A stretch of 64,000 bases of DNA from an uncultured Polaribacter sp. (GTDB lineage Bacteria > Bacteroidota > Bacteroidia > Flavobacteriales > Flavobacteriaceae). This document shows positions 18,956 to 28,172 of this stretch, one piece after another (position 1 is the stretch's first letter; each line of letters begins with the position of its first letter). The translations under genes were made by a program, and so were the position numbers. The notes beneath the pieces are model-generated. The model worked only from the letters and a program-made list of their open reading frames with translations. It made no database searches and was not told where the DNA came from. The DNA lies in NCBI RefSeq assembly GCF_947497695.1, contig NZ_CANMHM010000002.1, positions 248,001 through 312,000 on the forward strand, read 5' to 3'.

Positions 18956-20179
18956 ATGGAAAACTTACAAGCATTAAAACAGCGTTTTAGCATTATTGGT
19001 AACGATATTCACTTAAACCGAGCCTTAGAAAAAGCAGTGAGAGTTGCACCTACAGATATTTCTGTTCTGGTAACTGGTGAAAGTGGAGTTGGTAAAGAAA
19101 GTATTCCTAAAATTGTGCATCAATTATCACATAGAAAACACGCAAAATATATTGCTGTAAACTGTGGTGCAATTCCTGAAGGAACGATTGATAGTGAATT
19201 ATTTGGTCATGAAAAAGGTTCATTTACAGGAGCAACACAAGACAGAAAAGGCTATTTTGAAGTTGCAGATGGAGGAACTATTTTTTTAGACGAAGTTGGC
19301 GAATTACCCTTAACAACTCAAGTACGTTTATTACGTGTTTTAGAAAATGGGGAGTTTATAAAAGTAGGATCATCTAAAGTAATAAAAACAAATGTTAGAA
19401 TTGTAGCTGCAACCAATGTTAATATGCATTCTGCTATTCAGAATGAAAAATTTAGAGAAGATTTATATTACAGATTAAGTACCGTAGAAATTAATTTACC
19501 TGCTTTAAGAGAACGTAATGAAGATATTCATTTACTCTTTAGAAAGTTTGCTGCAGATTTTGCTCAGAAATACAGAATGCCATCTATTCGTTTAGATGAA
19601 AATGCAGTCTCTGTTTTATTAAACTATCGTTTTCCAGGAAACATTCGTCAACTTAAAAATTTAGCAGAACAAATCTCTGTTATTGAAGAAGAAAGAGTGG
19701 TTACTGCAACCAAATTACAACAATATCTACCAAACAACAAAGGAAATTTACCTGCAGTAATTGGCAGTAAAAAAGAAAATGATTTTTCTACAGAACGTGA
19801 TATTATGTATAAAATTTTATTTGATATGCGTAATGACATCAACGACTTAAAAAAGCTGACTTTAGACTTGATGAAAAGTGGAAATGTGGAAGAAGTACAA
19901 GAAGAACATCATCAATTAATTGAAAAAATGTACCAAAATAAAGAAGCTTTAGATAACAATGTTGAAGTCTTAAATATTCCTCAAAAGTCATCCACAGAAA
20001 AAGATTATGATTTTATTGAGACCATAGAAGAAGATGAATCTTTATCTTTACAAGACAAAGAAATTGAAATGATAAAAAAATCTTTAGAAAAAAACAGCAA
20101 TAAACGTAAATTAGCAGCCAAAGAACTAGGTATTTCTGAAAGAACTTTATATAGAAAAATTAAACAATACGATCTTTAA
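18956..20179 (+). CDS. Sigma-54-dependent transcriptional activator without receiver domain
   Basis: At 407 residues, the AAA+ domain starts almost at the N-terminus: Walker A GESGVGKES, sigma-54 contact loop GSFTGA, Walker B GGTIFLDEVGELP and the arginine region ALRERNEDIHLLF. An extended linker and a Fis-type HTH (RKLAAKELGISERTLYRKI) end the protein. There is no response-regulator, GAF or PAS domain ahead of the AAA+ module, so activity must be controlled by expression or by a partner. It precedes lptE, but a repeat-like 148-bp gap makes cotranscription uncertain. Confidence 0.92.
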   Translation: MENLQALKQRFSIIGNDIHLNRALEKAVRVAPTDISVLVTGESGVGKESIPKIVHQLSHRKHAKYIAVNCGAIPEGTIDSELFGHEKGSFTGATQDRKGYFEVADGGTIFLDEVGELPLTTQVRLLRVLENGEFIKVGSSKVIKTNVRIVAATNVNMHSAIQNEKFREDLYYRLSTVEINLPALRERNEDIHLLFRKFAADFAQKYRMPSIRLDENAVSVLLNYRFPGNIRQLKNLAEQISVIEEERVVTATKLQQYLPNNKGNLPAVIGSKKENDFSTERDIMYKILFDMRNDINDLKKLTLDLMKSGNVEEVQEEHHQLIEKMYQNKEALDNNVEVLNIPQKSSTEKDYDFIETIEEDESLSLQDKEIEMIKKSLEKNSNKRKLAAKELGISERTLYRKIKQYDL

Positions 20180-20204
20180 AACTGTGTAACTGTTTAAAAG
20201 TAAA

Positions 20205-20319
20205 CTAATATCAGTTCAAGTTATTTCGATTTTTTGTTAGAAATTGTATCTAGAACTTTTTATTCTCGATACAAATATTTCGCTTTCGTTTCCAATTAAA
20301 AATCACTCAAAGTGACAAC
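20205..20319. repeat. Intergenic TTCTCGATAC-type repeat upstream of lptE
   Basis: The gap contains GTATCTAGAA (20246-20255), which pairs with TTCTCGATAC (20263-20272) with one mismatch, then TTTCGC and AATCACTCAAAGTGACA. The string TTCTCGATACAA followed by TTYGC and AATCACT recurs at 39234-39270, so this is a dispersed element and not lptE-specific regulation. Confidence 0.45.
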
Positions 20320-20327
20320 ATAAAAAA

Positions 20328-20834
20328 ATGAAAAAAATAATATTCACAACACTAATCTCAATAACCGCTTTATTATTTATTGCTTGTGGTGCCTATTCTT
20401 TTACAGGAGGTAGTACTGGTAATGCTAAAACGTTACAAGTAGATTTTTTTCCAAATGAAGCAGCTTTAATTGAACCAACCTTAAGTCAGCGTTTTACACA
20501 AGACATGCTAGACTTATTTACAAGACAAACCAACCTAACTACAGTAAGTTCTAATGGAGATTTGTATTTTAGTGGAGAAATTACAGGATATAGAATTAAC
20601 CCAATGAGTGCTACAGCACAACAAACTGCAGCACAAAATAGACTTACAATTACAGTAAATGTACGTTTTGAAAATAAATTAATAGAAAAAGATAATTTCG
20701 AAAAACAGTTTTCTTTTTATTCAGATTTTGATGGAAGTGCTCAACTTACTGGCAGTATCTTAGAGGCTGCATTAGACGAAATATTAGAAAGAATAACACA
20801 AGATGTTTTTAACGCTTCAGTTGCAAAATGGTAG
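20328..20834 (+). CDS. lptE: LPS-assembly lipoprotein LptE
   Basis: At 168 residues, the lipoprotein signal ends in LLFIAC, followed by AYSFTGGS and the LptE/RlpB-like alternating pattern of strands and two helices (LSQRFTQDMLDLFTRQT and the C-terminal ILEAALDEILERITQDVF). LptE plugs the LptD barrel in the outer membrane and helps insert lipopolysaccharide. The stop overlaps the next gene by 7 bp, so the two are translationally coupled. Confidence 0.85.
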   Translation: MKKIIFTTLISITALLFIACGAYSFTGGSTGNAKTLQVDFFPNEAALIEPTLSQRFTQDMLDLFTRQTNLTTVSSNGDLYFSGEITGYRINPMSATAQQTAAQNRLTITVNVRFENKLIEKDNFEKQFSFYSDFDGSAQLTGSILEAALDEILERITQDVFNASVAKW

Positions 20835-21592
20835 TTTCTAAATTTATAAACATACTAGAAAAAAAGCAAGATATTCTGCAATTAGAAACTGCAGAACTAA
20901 AAGTTATTGTTGAAAAACACCCCTATTTTCAAGCAGCTAGAGCTTTGTATTTAAAAGGTTTAAAAAACCAAGACAGCTTTAAATATAATAACGAACTAAA
21001 AGTAACAGCTTCTAACACGTTAGATAGAACTATCTTATTCAATTATATTACTTCAAAAAGTTTTATCAATCAGAAAAAAAATATTGAAGAGCAAGTTTCT
21101 GAAAAAAAATCAACAGAAAAAACAACAGATACCACTTTTAATATCTTTAAAAAATCTACAGAAAAGAAAGCAAAAAAAGTTGTTGAAGTTAAAGAAGAAT
21201 TAACCATCGGTAAACCAATTTCTTTTCCTGCAACAGAAAACCACTCTTTTAATCAGTGGCTGCAACTTTCTACCAAAAAACCAATTGCAAGAAGTGATGT
21301 AAAAAAAGCTGAAGAACCAATAAAAAAAGAAGATTTAATTAATAAGTTTATAAAAAACAATCCAAAAATAAAAAAGGTAGTTAAAGAAAAAAAAATAAAT
21401 GTTCCTGTTAAAAAAAATAAGCAAGATTCGTCATTAATGACAGAAACATTAGCAAAAGTATATTTAGAACAAAAAAAGTATGAAAACGCTATACAAGCTT
21501 ATCGAATTTTAAGTTTGAAATATCCAGAAAAAAGTGGTTTCTTTGCAGACCAAATTAAAAGAATACAAATTTTACAAAAAAATAAAATATGA
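20828..21592 (+). CDS. Uncharacterised TPR-containing protein between lptE and secG
   Basis: At 254 residues, there is no signal peptide or membrane helix. The N-terminal 80 residues are helical (LEKKQDILQLETAELKVIV, then YFQAARALYLKGLK). A low-complexity Lys/Glu-rich middle follows, then one clear tetratricopeptide-like unit near the end (ETLAKVYLEQKKYENAIQAY). It overlaps lptE by 7 bp and secG by 4 bp (ATGA), so all three genes are tightly coupled. A cytoplasmic scaffold in envelope biogenesis is a guess from context; no function is known to me. Confidence 0.8.
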   Translation: MVVSKFINILEKKQDILQLETAELKVIVEKHPYFQAARALYLKGLKNQDSFKYNNELKVTASNTLDRTILFNYITSKSFINQKKNIEEQVSEKKSTEKTTDTTFNIFKKSTEKKAKKVVEVKEELTIGKPISFPATENHSFNQWLQLSTKKPIARSDVKKAEEPIKKEDLINKFIKNNPKIKKVVKEKKINVPVKKNKQDSSLMTETLAKVYLEQKKYENAIQAYRILSLKYPEKSGFFADQIKRIQILQKNKI

Positions 21593-21921
21593 GTTACACG
21601 GCATTTTTAATCTTAATTTTGATAGTAGCCATTGCATTAATATTAATAGTGATGGTTCAAAATCCTAAAGGTGGAGGGTTATCTTCTTCTTTTGGAGGTA
21701 GTGGTGCACAGTCTTTAGGTGGCGTACAAAACACAAATAATTTTTTAGACAGAACAACCTGGACATTGGCAATTGCAATGTTTGCATTGATCTTATTATC
21801 AAACTTTATTATTGATAGAGGTACAGATACAAACTTTCAATTAGATAATACTTTGGATGGTGTTGAAACAACTACACCAATTGAACAGCCTAAAACTAAC
21901 ACAAACGATAGTTTACAATAA
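21589..21921 (+). CDS. secG: Preprotein translocase subunit SecG
   Basis: At 110 residues, two membrane helices (about 3-22 and 54-74) flank the SecG signature loop: VMVQNPKGGGLSSSFGG, then a Gly-rich stretch and LDRTTWTLAIAMFAL. A polar C-terminal tail is typical of Bacteroidota SecG. It supports SecYE in protein export. The start overlaps the stop of the TPR gene, and the unit ends at the terminator at 21944. Confidence 0.92.
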   Translation: MSYTAFLILILIVAIALILIVMVQNPKGGGLSSSFGGSGAQSLGGVQNTNNFLDRTTWTLAIAMFALILLSNFIIDRGTDTNFQLDNTLDGVETTTPIEQPKTNTNDSLQ

Positions 21922-21943
21922 GTAGCTATTAAATAGTTTAAAA

Positions 21944-21978
21944 AATGCCAATGTAAATGACACGTTGGCATTTTTTTT
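21944..21978 (+). terminator. Rho-independent terminator after secG
   Basis: The 8-bp stem AATGCCAA / TTGGCATT (21944-21951 with 21965-21972), with a 13-base loop, runs into eight T residues. It closes lptE-TPR-secG 23 bp after the secG stop. Confidence 0.85.
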
Positions 21979-22096
21979 ATGGATTAAACTCATCAACAAA
22001 ATCAATCGTTGAAAAAATGTCAGTTTTATTGTAGTGGCATAATTTCTGACTAAAATGAGTTTGTAAATAATAATTTAATTATCAAAAAACATAAAA

Positions 22097-22372
22097 ATGG
22101 GATTAAACATTAAACCTTTAGCAGACAGAGTTCTTGTAGAACCTGCTCCAGCAGAAACTAAAACAGCATCTGGATTAATTATACCAGACAATGCAAAAGA
22201 AAAACCACAACAAGGAACTGTTGTTGCCATTGGAAATGGTAAAGTTGACGAACCTTTAACTGTAAAAATTGGAGATACTGTTTTATACAGCAAATATGGT
22301 GGAACAGATTTAAAGTTAGAAGGTAAAGATTACTTAATGATGCGTGAAGCTGATATTTTAGCAATTATTTAA
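22097..22372 (+). CDS. groES: Co-chaperonin GroES
   Basis: At 91 residues, it begins [16 protein letters not shown], has the mobile loop region [20 protein letters not shown] and ends [13 protein letters not shown], all standard for Cpn10. It forms the lid of the GroEL folding chamber in the cytosol. It starts a two-gene unit with groEL, 110 bp downstream. No CIRCE operator is visible. TGAGTTTG at 22056-22063 is one base off the -7 consensus and could be its promoter. Confidence 0.97.
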   Translation: MGLNIKPLADRVLVEPAPAETKTASGLIIPDNAKEKPQQGTVVAIGNGKVDEPLTVKIGDTVLYSKYGGTDLKLEGKDYLMMREADILAII

Positions 22373-22380
22373 ACAGCTAT

Positions 22381-24111
<1,731 letters not shown>

Positions 24112-24168
24112 TAACAAATTTTCTTACATAAGTTATATCTCACAACAATGTGAAATTTTAACATAAAC

Positions 24169-24202
24169 AAAGTCCCTTAGATTTTTTTTCTAAGGGACTT
24201 TT
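24169..24202 (+). terminator. Rho-independent terminator after groEL
   Basis: A perfect 12-bp stem (24169-24180 with 24190-24201) around a loop of T residues ends in a short T run. It lies 57 bp after the groEL stop. Confidence 0.85.
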
Positions 24203-24608
24203 AAAATTATCCTAAAAACTAGTTGTGTACAAAATTAAAGATCTAAATAGTATCTTTTAACTTTGATTTAAAACAACGTTAAAAATTGATGAAAAACACT
24301 TCTATGATATAAGTTCTAACCCCTAGAACAATCTAAATTATTTTTTAATGACTTACAGTTTTAAAAAATATTTATTGCTAAAAGTGAAAACTTCCTCAAA
24401 TTAATCTCATATATATATATATATATATATACGCAGGAAAATTATGATTGTACCCTTTCTATCAAAATCATCTTTTAAAGTTTGAGACAAAAATGAATCT
24501 AGCAATTGATAAAAATCGTAATAAATAAAGCACTTTAAAATAACATACCTTACTCAAAGATTACAACATCAAAAGTAATAGGCAAAATATCTACTTATAG
24601 AATACACA
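24203..24608. other. Long non-coding gap with an AT dinucleotide run
   Basis: I find no convincing coding frame in this stretch on either strand; it is strongly AT-rich. It holds a small hairpin GTTCTA/TAGAAC (24313-24318 with 24324-24329) and an (AT)11-A run at 24409-24431. It lies between two opposing terminators, so it belongs to neither transcription unit. A small RNA cannot be excluded. Confidence 0.5.
24409..24431. repeat. (AT)n dinucleotide microsatellite
   Basis: Eleven consecutive AT units plus one A give 23 bp of simple sequence between flanks TCTC and CGCAGG. It is self-complementary. It lies outside genes, so length change would not shift a reading frame. Confidence 0.9.
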
Positions 24609-24610
24609 TA

Positions 24611-24643
24611 AAAAAAGAGGCTATATTTAACAATATAGCCTCT
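24611..24643 (-). terminator. Rho-independent terminator after the DUF4197 gene
   Basis: On the minus strand AGAGGCTATATT and AATATAGCCTCT (24643-24632 with 24627-24616) form a perfect 12-bp stem with a 4-base loop, followed by a T run. It starts 22 bp after the stop at 24666. Confidence 0.88.
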
Positions 24644-24665
24644 AATTAACATTTATTTATCTTAA

Positions 24666-25379
24666 TTATTTATTGTCTTGCAAAGCAAAAACTTGCTGTA
24701 ACAAAGCTGTATCTCTTAAACCTACTTTTTCTCTAATTCCTTTTTCTTCTACTTCAATCATAGTAAAAACACCTTTTAAAGCTTGTGTTGTTACATATTG
24801 AGTTAAATCTGGGTTTACCTTAGTAACAAAAGGAATAGAATTGTACTTATTAATTAAATTACTCCAAATTTTATCTGCACCAACTTTAGAAAAAGAATTT
24901 TTAATAACCGGACTAAAACTTGCTGTTAAACTATTGGTTGTTTTTTGTTGTAAATAAGAAGTCGCTGCATTTTTATTTCCTAAAAGAATATTTTTAGCAT
25001 CTGCAAAGGTCATGTCTTTAACTGCATCTATAAAAATAGGTGTTGCCGTTTTTACAGCATCACTAGCAGCATTGTTTAAGGCTTTAATACCTTGATCTGC
25101 CAAATTACCCAAACCTAATTGACGTAAACCTTTATCTACAGCTTGTAATTCTTGTGGTAATAATATTTTTACTAGATCATTATTATAAAACCCATTTGTT
25201 GCTGTTAATTTAGATACTTGGTTTTCTATACCATGATCTAATGCCTGACGTAAACCATTACCAATTTGATCTTGACTTAAACCTGCACTTTGTTGTATTA
25301 CTTGGGTTGCTACTTTTTGCAACTCTGCACAACCAACAAATTGCAATGCTACTACTAATATTAAAACTCTTTTCATCAT
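24666..25379 (-). CDS. DUF4197 family lipoprotein
   Basis: At 237 residues, the signal ends in ALQFVGC, a usable lipobox. The body is all-helical and matches the DUF4197 pattern: LRQALDHGIENQVSKL, FADAKNILLGNKNAATSYL, and TTQALKGVFTMIEVEEKGIR. The family has no assigned function. It is a periplasm-facing lipoprotein in this organism. The second Met (residue 2) could equally be the start. It is monocistronic with its own terminator. Confidence 0.85.
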   Translation of the reverse strand: MMKRVLILVVALQFVGCAELQKVATQVIQQSAGLSQDQIGNGLRQALDHGIENQVSKLTATNGFYNNDLVKILLPQELQAVDKGLRQLGLGNLADQGIKALNNAASDAVKTATPIFIDAVKDMTFADAKNILLGNKNAATSYLQQKTTNSLTASFSPVIKNSFSKVGADKIWSNLINKYNSIPFVTKVNPDLTQYVTTQALKGVFTMIEVEEKGIREKVGLRDTALLQQVFALQDNK

Positions 25380-25432
25380 TTTTATTATCGTTTATTTACT
25401 ATTTGGAAACTATTTTCCTTTAAAAGTTACTT

Positions 25433-25597
25433 TTACTTAAAAGTATCTGTTTTTTTATCATAACCATAAGCACAATGTTTACAACCGTTTTTACAGCAAT
25501 ATCCTCTTTTTAAATGATACTGTTCTGTAAAAACTCTGTACCCTTGCTCATTTACATAAAAATCTCCTTCTTCTAATGCTATCTTATTATTATCCAC
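25433..25597 (-). CDS. DUF5522-type short Cys-rich protein
   Basis: A 54-residue frame begins at GTG (25597) and reads through to TAA. It contains YHLKRGYCCKNGCKHCAYGY, the CCxNGCxHCxYGY signature I associate with DUF5522. Four or five Cys and one or two His could bind a metal. An in-frame stop lies four codons upstream of the GTG, and no in-frame ATG precedes the conserved part, so GTG is the best start. A -7 element sits only a few bases upstream (25602-25609). Function unknown; it probably acts in the cytosol. Confidence 0.72.
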   Translation of the reverse strand: MDNNKIALEEGDFYVNEQGYRVFTEQYHLKRGYCCKNGCKHCAYGYDKKTDTFK

Positions 25598-25601
25598 AGT
25601 A

Positions 25602-25609
25602 CAAAAATA
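25602..25609 (-). promoter_or_regulatory. -7 promoter element for the DUF5522 gene
   Basis: Minus-strand TATTTTTG fits TAnnTTTG. It ends 4 bp before the GTG start at 25597, so transcription would begin at or next to the start codon, giving an almost leaderless mRNA. Confidence 0.35.
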
Positions 25610-25623
25610 TCATTTTTATTCAT

Positions 25624-25651
25624 AAAAAAAGCGTTCTAATGAACGCTTTTT
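25624..25651 (-). terminator. Rho-independent terminator after the DUF4136 gene
   Basis: The stem AAAAAGCGTTC / GAACGCTTTTT (25626-25636 with 25641-25651), loop TAAT, lies 7 bp after the stop at 25659 and ends in a T run on the minus strand. The plus strand also reads as a terminator. Confidence 0.85.
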
Positions 25652-25658
25652 AAAGTTA

Positions 25659-26192
25659 CTATTCTTGTCCTGGAGGAAATCTTGAAATAATTTCCTTTAC
25701 AAACTCTTTTATTCTTGCTTCTTTTTTTTCTCTATTGTTAAGTTTTAAAGCTCCAGTACCAATTCCTTGCCAAACCAACTCTTTCTTTTGAGCATCAATA
25801 AAATCTATAAACAAAGTACCTTCTGTGTATTGATTTACGTTAATATTATTGTTCATACCATTCCACATCCAAGGATTCCAGCCCCAACCCCAACCAAAAT
25901 TATTATTTTGATTGACATTTACTTTTTCTCTAGATTTAGTAAAAATACCAACCAAAATATCAGGATTTTCTGATTTCATAAACCCTTTTGCTAATAATTC
26001 TGTTTCTATGGCTCTTAAAATTCTTTTTTTATCTAAATCAGAAATTTTTGCTTTGTCTATTTCTGGTTTGTAAAAAGCAAAGGTTTTGTATTTATTAAAA
26101 TCTGTTTTAGAATCGTAATCTGTTAAAACTTTAACTGTATTACAAGAATACAATACAATTATGCTTAAAATTAAAAGAATATATTTTTTCAT
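25659..26192 (-). CDS. DUF4136 family lipoprotein
   Basis: I start at the ATG at 26192 (MKKYILLILSIIVLYSC), which gives a lipoprotein signal; the longer frame adds ten residues before it. The DUF4136 body has DYDSKTDFNKYKTFAFYKP at the start and GTLFIDFIDAQKKELVWQG near the end. Between them lies an Asn/Gly/Trp-rich loop (about residues 100-120) with WGWGWNPWMWNG. The family is of unknown function and is common in Bacteroidota envelopes. It is monocistronic. Confidence 0.88.
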   Translation of the reverse strand: MKKYILLILSIIVLYSCNTVKVLTDYDSKTDFNKYKTFAFYKPEIDKAKISDLDKKRILRAIETELLAKGFMKSENPDILVGIFTKSREKVNVNQNNNFGWGWGWNPWMWNGMNNNINVNQYTEGTLFIDFIDAQKKELVWQGIGTGALKLNNREKKEARIKEFVKEIISRFPPGQE

Positions 26193-26288
26193 AATATTTA
26201 TTTTTAAATGTGATAAAAGCATTAAAACTGATGCTTTATATATATTAAAACACCAAAAAACATGCCAAATCCTTTCATAAATTGGTAT

Positions 26289-26296
26289 TATATTTG
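26289..26296 (+). promoter_or_regulatory. -7 promoter element for the HExxH protein / M15 peptidase pair
   Basis: TATATTTG is an exact TAnnTTTG match 13 bp before the ATG at 26310. No TTTG at a good -33 spacing is visible. Confidence 0.4.
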
Positions 26297-26309
26297 TCTA
26301 TAACAAATT

Positions 26310-26633
26310 ATGATTTTTATTTTTAAACATATTGTTCCTACTGGTTATGATGGTATTACACTATTTCCATTTATTTTTCTAAGAACGAAAAAATTAAAAG
26401 AAGATTCCATTTTAATCAATCATGAAAAAATTCATTTAAAACAACAGCTAGAATTATTAATTATATTTTTCTATCTGATGTATATTTTAGAGTGGCTTTT
26501 TAAGCTTATCGTTTACAAAAACTTTAATTCAGCATACTTAAACATTAGCTTTGAACGGGAAGCCTATCAAAATGAAAACAATAAAAATTATATTAAAAAT
26601 AGAAAGCTTTGGGCATTTTTAAATTATATATAA
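26310..26633 (+). CDS. Small membrane protein with an HExxH motif
   Basis: At 107 residues, a short hydrophobic start is followed by INHEKIHLKQQ (HExxH at residues 38-42), one long hydrophobic segment (about 47-68), and then ISFEREAYQNE, where Glu82-Arg-Glu-Ala85 resembles the ExxA third-ligand motif of gluzincin metalloproteases (M48/M56). I recall similar short proteins in other flavobacteria but know of no function. It may be a minimal membrane protease or a zinc-binding protein that only looks like one. The next gene, an M15 peptidase, overlaps its end by 25 bp. Confidence 0.7.
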   Translation: MIFIFKHIVPTGYDGITLFPFIFLRTKKLKEDSILINHEKIHLKQQLELLIIFFYLMYILEWLFKLIVYKNFNSAYLNISFEREAYQNENNKNYIKNRKLWAFLNYI

Positions 26634-27391
26634 AACTGAATTTGTATCATTTTCTGTTTTTGTCTTTTATCAATTGTAAACCCAATCAAAAAAAGAATAG
26701 CACTAATGTTGTTAAAAATTCTAAAGAGAAAATTTCAGCAATAGCATATTCAAAGTATTTAAACAATGATTATGTTTTAGGAAAGTTTGACTATACAAAA
26801 AATGCCGATTTTAGGATTGTTCCAAAAGAAAAATCATCCAAAAAAATATATGTAAGAAAAGAGGTTTTATCTGCATTTTTAAAAATGGAAAAAGCTGCAA
26901 ATAAAGAACATATTTCATTTAAAATTATTTCTGGAACCCGAAATTTTGACCATCAAAAACGTATCTGGAATTACAAATGGAATGATAAATATAAAAACAT
27001 TCCTACAATTAAAAGAGTTAAAAAAATTTTAGAATTTAGCTCAATGCCATCAACTTCCAGACATCATTGGGGTACAGATATTGATCTTAATAATTTAAAT
27101 AACGCTTATTTTACAAAAGGTAAAGGGTTAAAAGAATACAATTGGCTATTAAAAAATGCCGCTAAATTTGGCTTTTATCAAGTATATACATCCAAAGAAA
27201 ATGGCAGAAAGGGTTATGAAGAAGAAAAATGGCATTGGACATATCTTCCACTTTCTTCTATTTATTTAAATTTTTATAATGAACAAATTACAGTCGATGA
27301 TATTACTGATTTTAATGGTTCTGAATTTGCTAAGGAGTTAAATATTATTGATGTTTATGTGAATGGCATTACACCAGAATTACTAAAATAG
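26609..27391 (+). CDS. M15-family D-Ala-D-Ala carboxypeptidase-like peptidase
   Basis: It has the VanY/VanX zinc site: SRHHWGTDID (His152 and Asp159 as ligands) and EEKWHW (Glu206 catalytic, His209 ligand), with SGTRNFDHQKRIW ahead of them. It should trim the terminal D-Ala of peptidoglycan stems. There is no in-frame ATG before the signal-like stretch YHFLFLSFINC, so a TTG at 26609 is used, overlapping the upstream gene by 25 bp. Asn just before the Cys is poor for a lipobox, so anchoring is uncertain. Confidence 0.82.
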   Translation: MGIFKLYIKLNLYHFLFLSFINCKPNQKKNSTNVVKNSKEKISAIAYSKYLNNDYVLGKFDYTKNADFRIVPKEKSSKKIYVRKEVLSAFLKMEKAANKEHISFKIISGTRNFDHQKRIWNYKWNDKYKNIPTIKRVKKILEFSSMPSTSRHHWGTDIDLNNLNNAYFTKGKGLKEYNWLLKNAAKFGFYQVYTSKENGRKGYEEEKWHWTYLPLSSIYLNFYNEQITVDDITDFNGSEFAKELNIIDVYVNGITPELLK

Positions 27392-27538
27392 AGCTATTTA
27401 TAACTTTTAAATACATGATTTTCTATTTAGATATTAAAGTGATTAAATAGTTTGTTACTAAAATCTAAAAACTTTGGTATTTTAAATAATGTATATTTTT
27501 CAATAGATTTATTATCTTCACTAAAAATTAAAAAATAC

Positions 27539-28066
27539 ATGAATATATTAGGTATAGGCTCAAGAATTAAACATGCTGGTTTTGGATTAGGCGTGGTTAC
27601 AAACGTAGATAATAAACAATATTGGGTAACTTTTATTGAAAACGGATTAGAAACCATCAATATAAATGACACTTTTGAGGTTATTGAAGCTGTAGAAGAT
27701 GAAGTAGATACTGTAAGTTTTAGCGAGGTAGAGAGTAGCTTAAAAAAGATTTTAAGAAAATGGTCTGATACAACAGAAATTGCTCCCATTGCAGATAAAT
27801 GGAGAAATGGAACGCTTGTTTTACAACCTAAAGACACAAATGTTGCTAACAAAGAAATTCCTATTGATACCTTTTTCCATAAAATTGTAATGGTAAGAGA
27901 TCGAATTAGAGTAATGGAGCAAAAAATAAATTCTAGTAAAACACTAGAAGACCAAGACAAAATAGATTTGCAACAATATATTACTAGGATTTATGGCAGT
28001 TTAACTACATTTAATGTATTATTTAAAGTTAAATCTGATCATTTTACTGGAGTTAAATCGAAGTAA
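27539..28066 (+). CDS. Tudor-like-domain hypothetical protein
   Basis: I start at 27539, since the 29 residues before that ATG look non-coding. The 175-residue protein opens with IGSRIKHAGFGLGVVTNVD, close to the Tudor-like domain at the C-terminus of UvrD/PcrA helicases (pattern GxRVxHxxFGxGxV) that contacts RNA polymerase. The remainder is helical and soluble, without known motifs. Here the domain is free of any helicase. A transcription- or repair-linked role is only an inference. It is a single gene followed by a palindromic repeat. Confidence 0.75.
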   Translation: MNILGIGSRIKHAGFGLGVVTNVDNKQYWVTFIENGLETININDTFEVIEAVEDEVDTVSFSEVESSLKKILRKWSDTTEIAPIADKWRNGTLVLQPKDTNVANKEIPIDTFFHKIVMVRDRIRVMEQKINSSKTLEDQDKIDLQQYITRIYGSLTTFNVLFKVKSDHFTGVKSK

Positions 28067-28078
28067 ATTAAATAATAA

Positions 28079-28172
28079 CTCTGTCATTTCGACAAAAGAA
28101 GAAATCATATAAAGTTTGCACATCTTTGTGCATTTACTTTTATTTTACTTCTCCTTTCGTCGAAGTGACAAT
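28079..28172. repeat. Flavobacterial palindromic repeat, copy 1
   Basis: Left arm TGTCATTTCGAC (28082-28093) and right arm GTCGAAGTGACA (28159-28170) pair with one G:T. Inner parts GAAGAAATC and TTCTCCTTTC are the diagnostic pieces also found at 35592, 39317, 52836 and 58089. The loop is about 65 bases. Confidence 0.75.

Noticed and set aside
22179..22364. Minus-strand frames over groES and groEL
   Set aside because: They lie wholly opposite highly conserved chaperonin genes and have no domain pattern.
24313..24329. GTTCTA/TAGAAC hairpin as a small RNA terminator
   Set aside because: Six base pairs without a T run; too weak to call.
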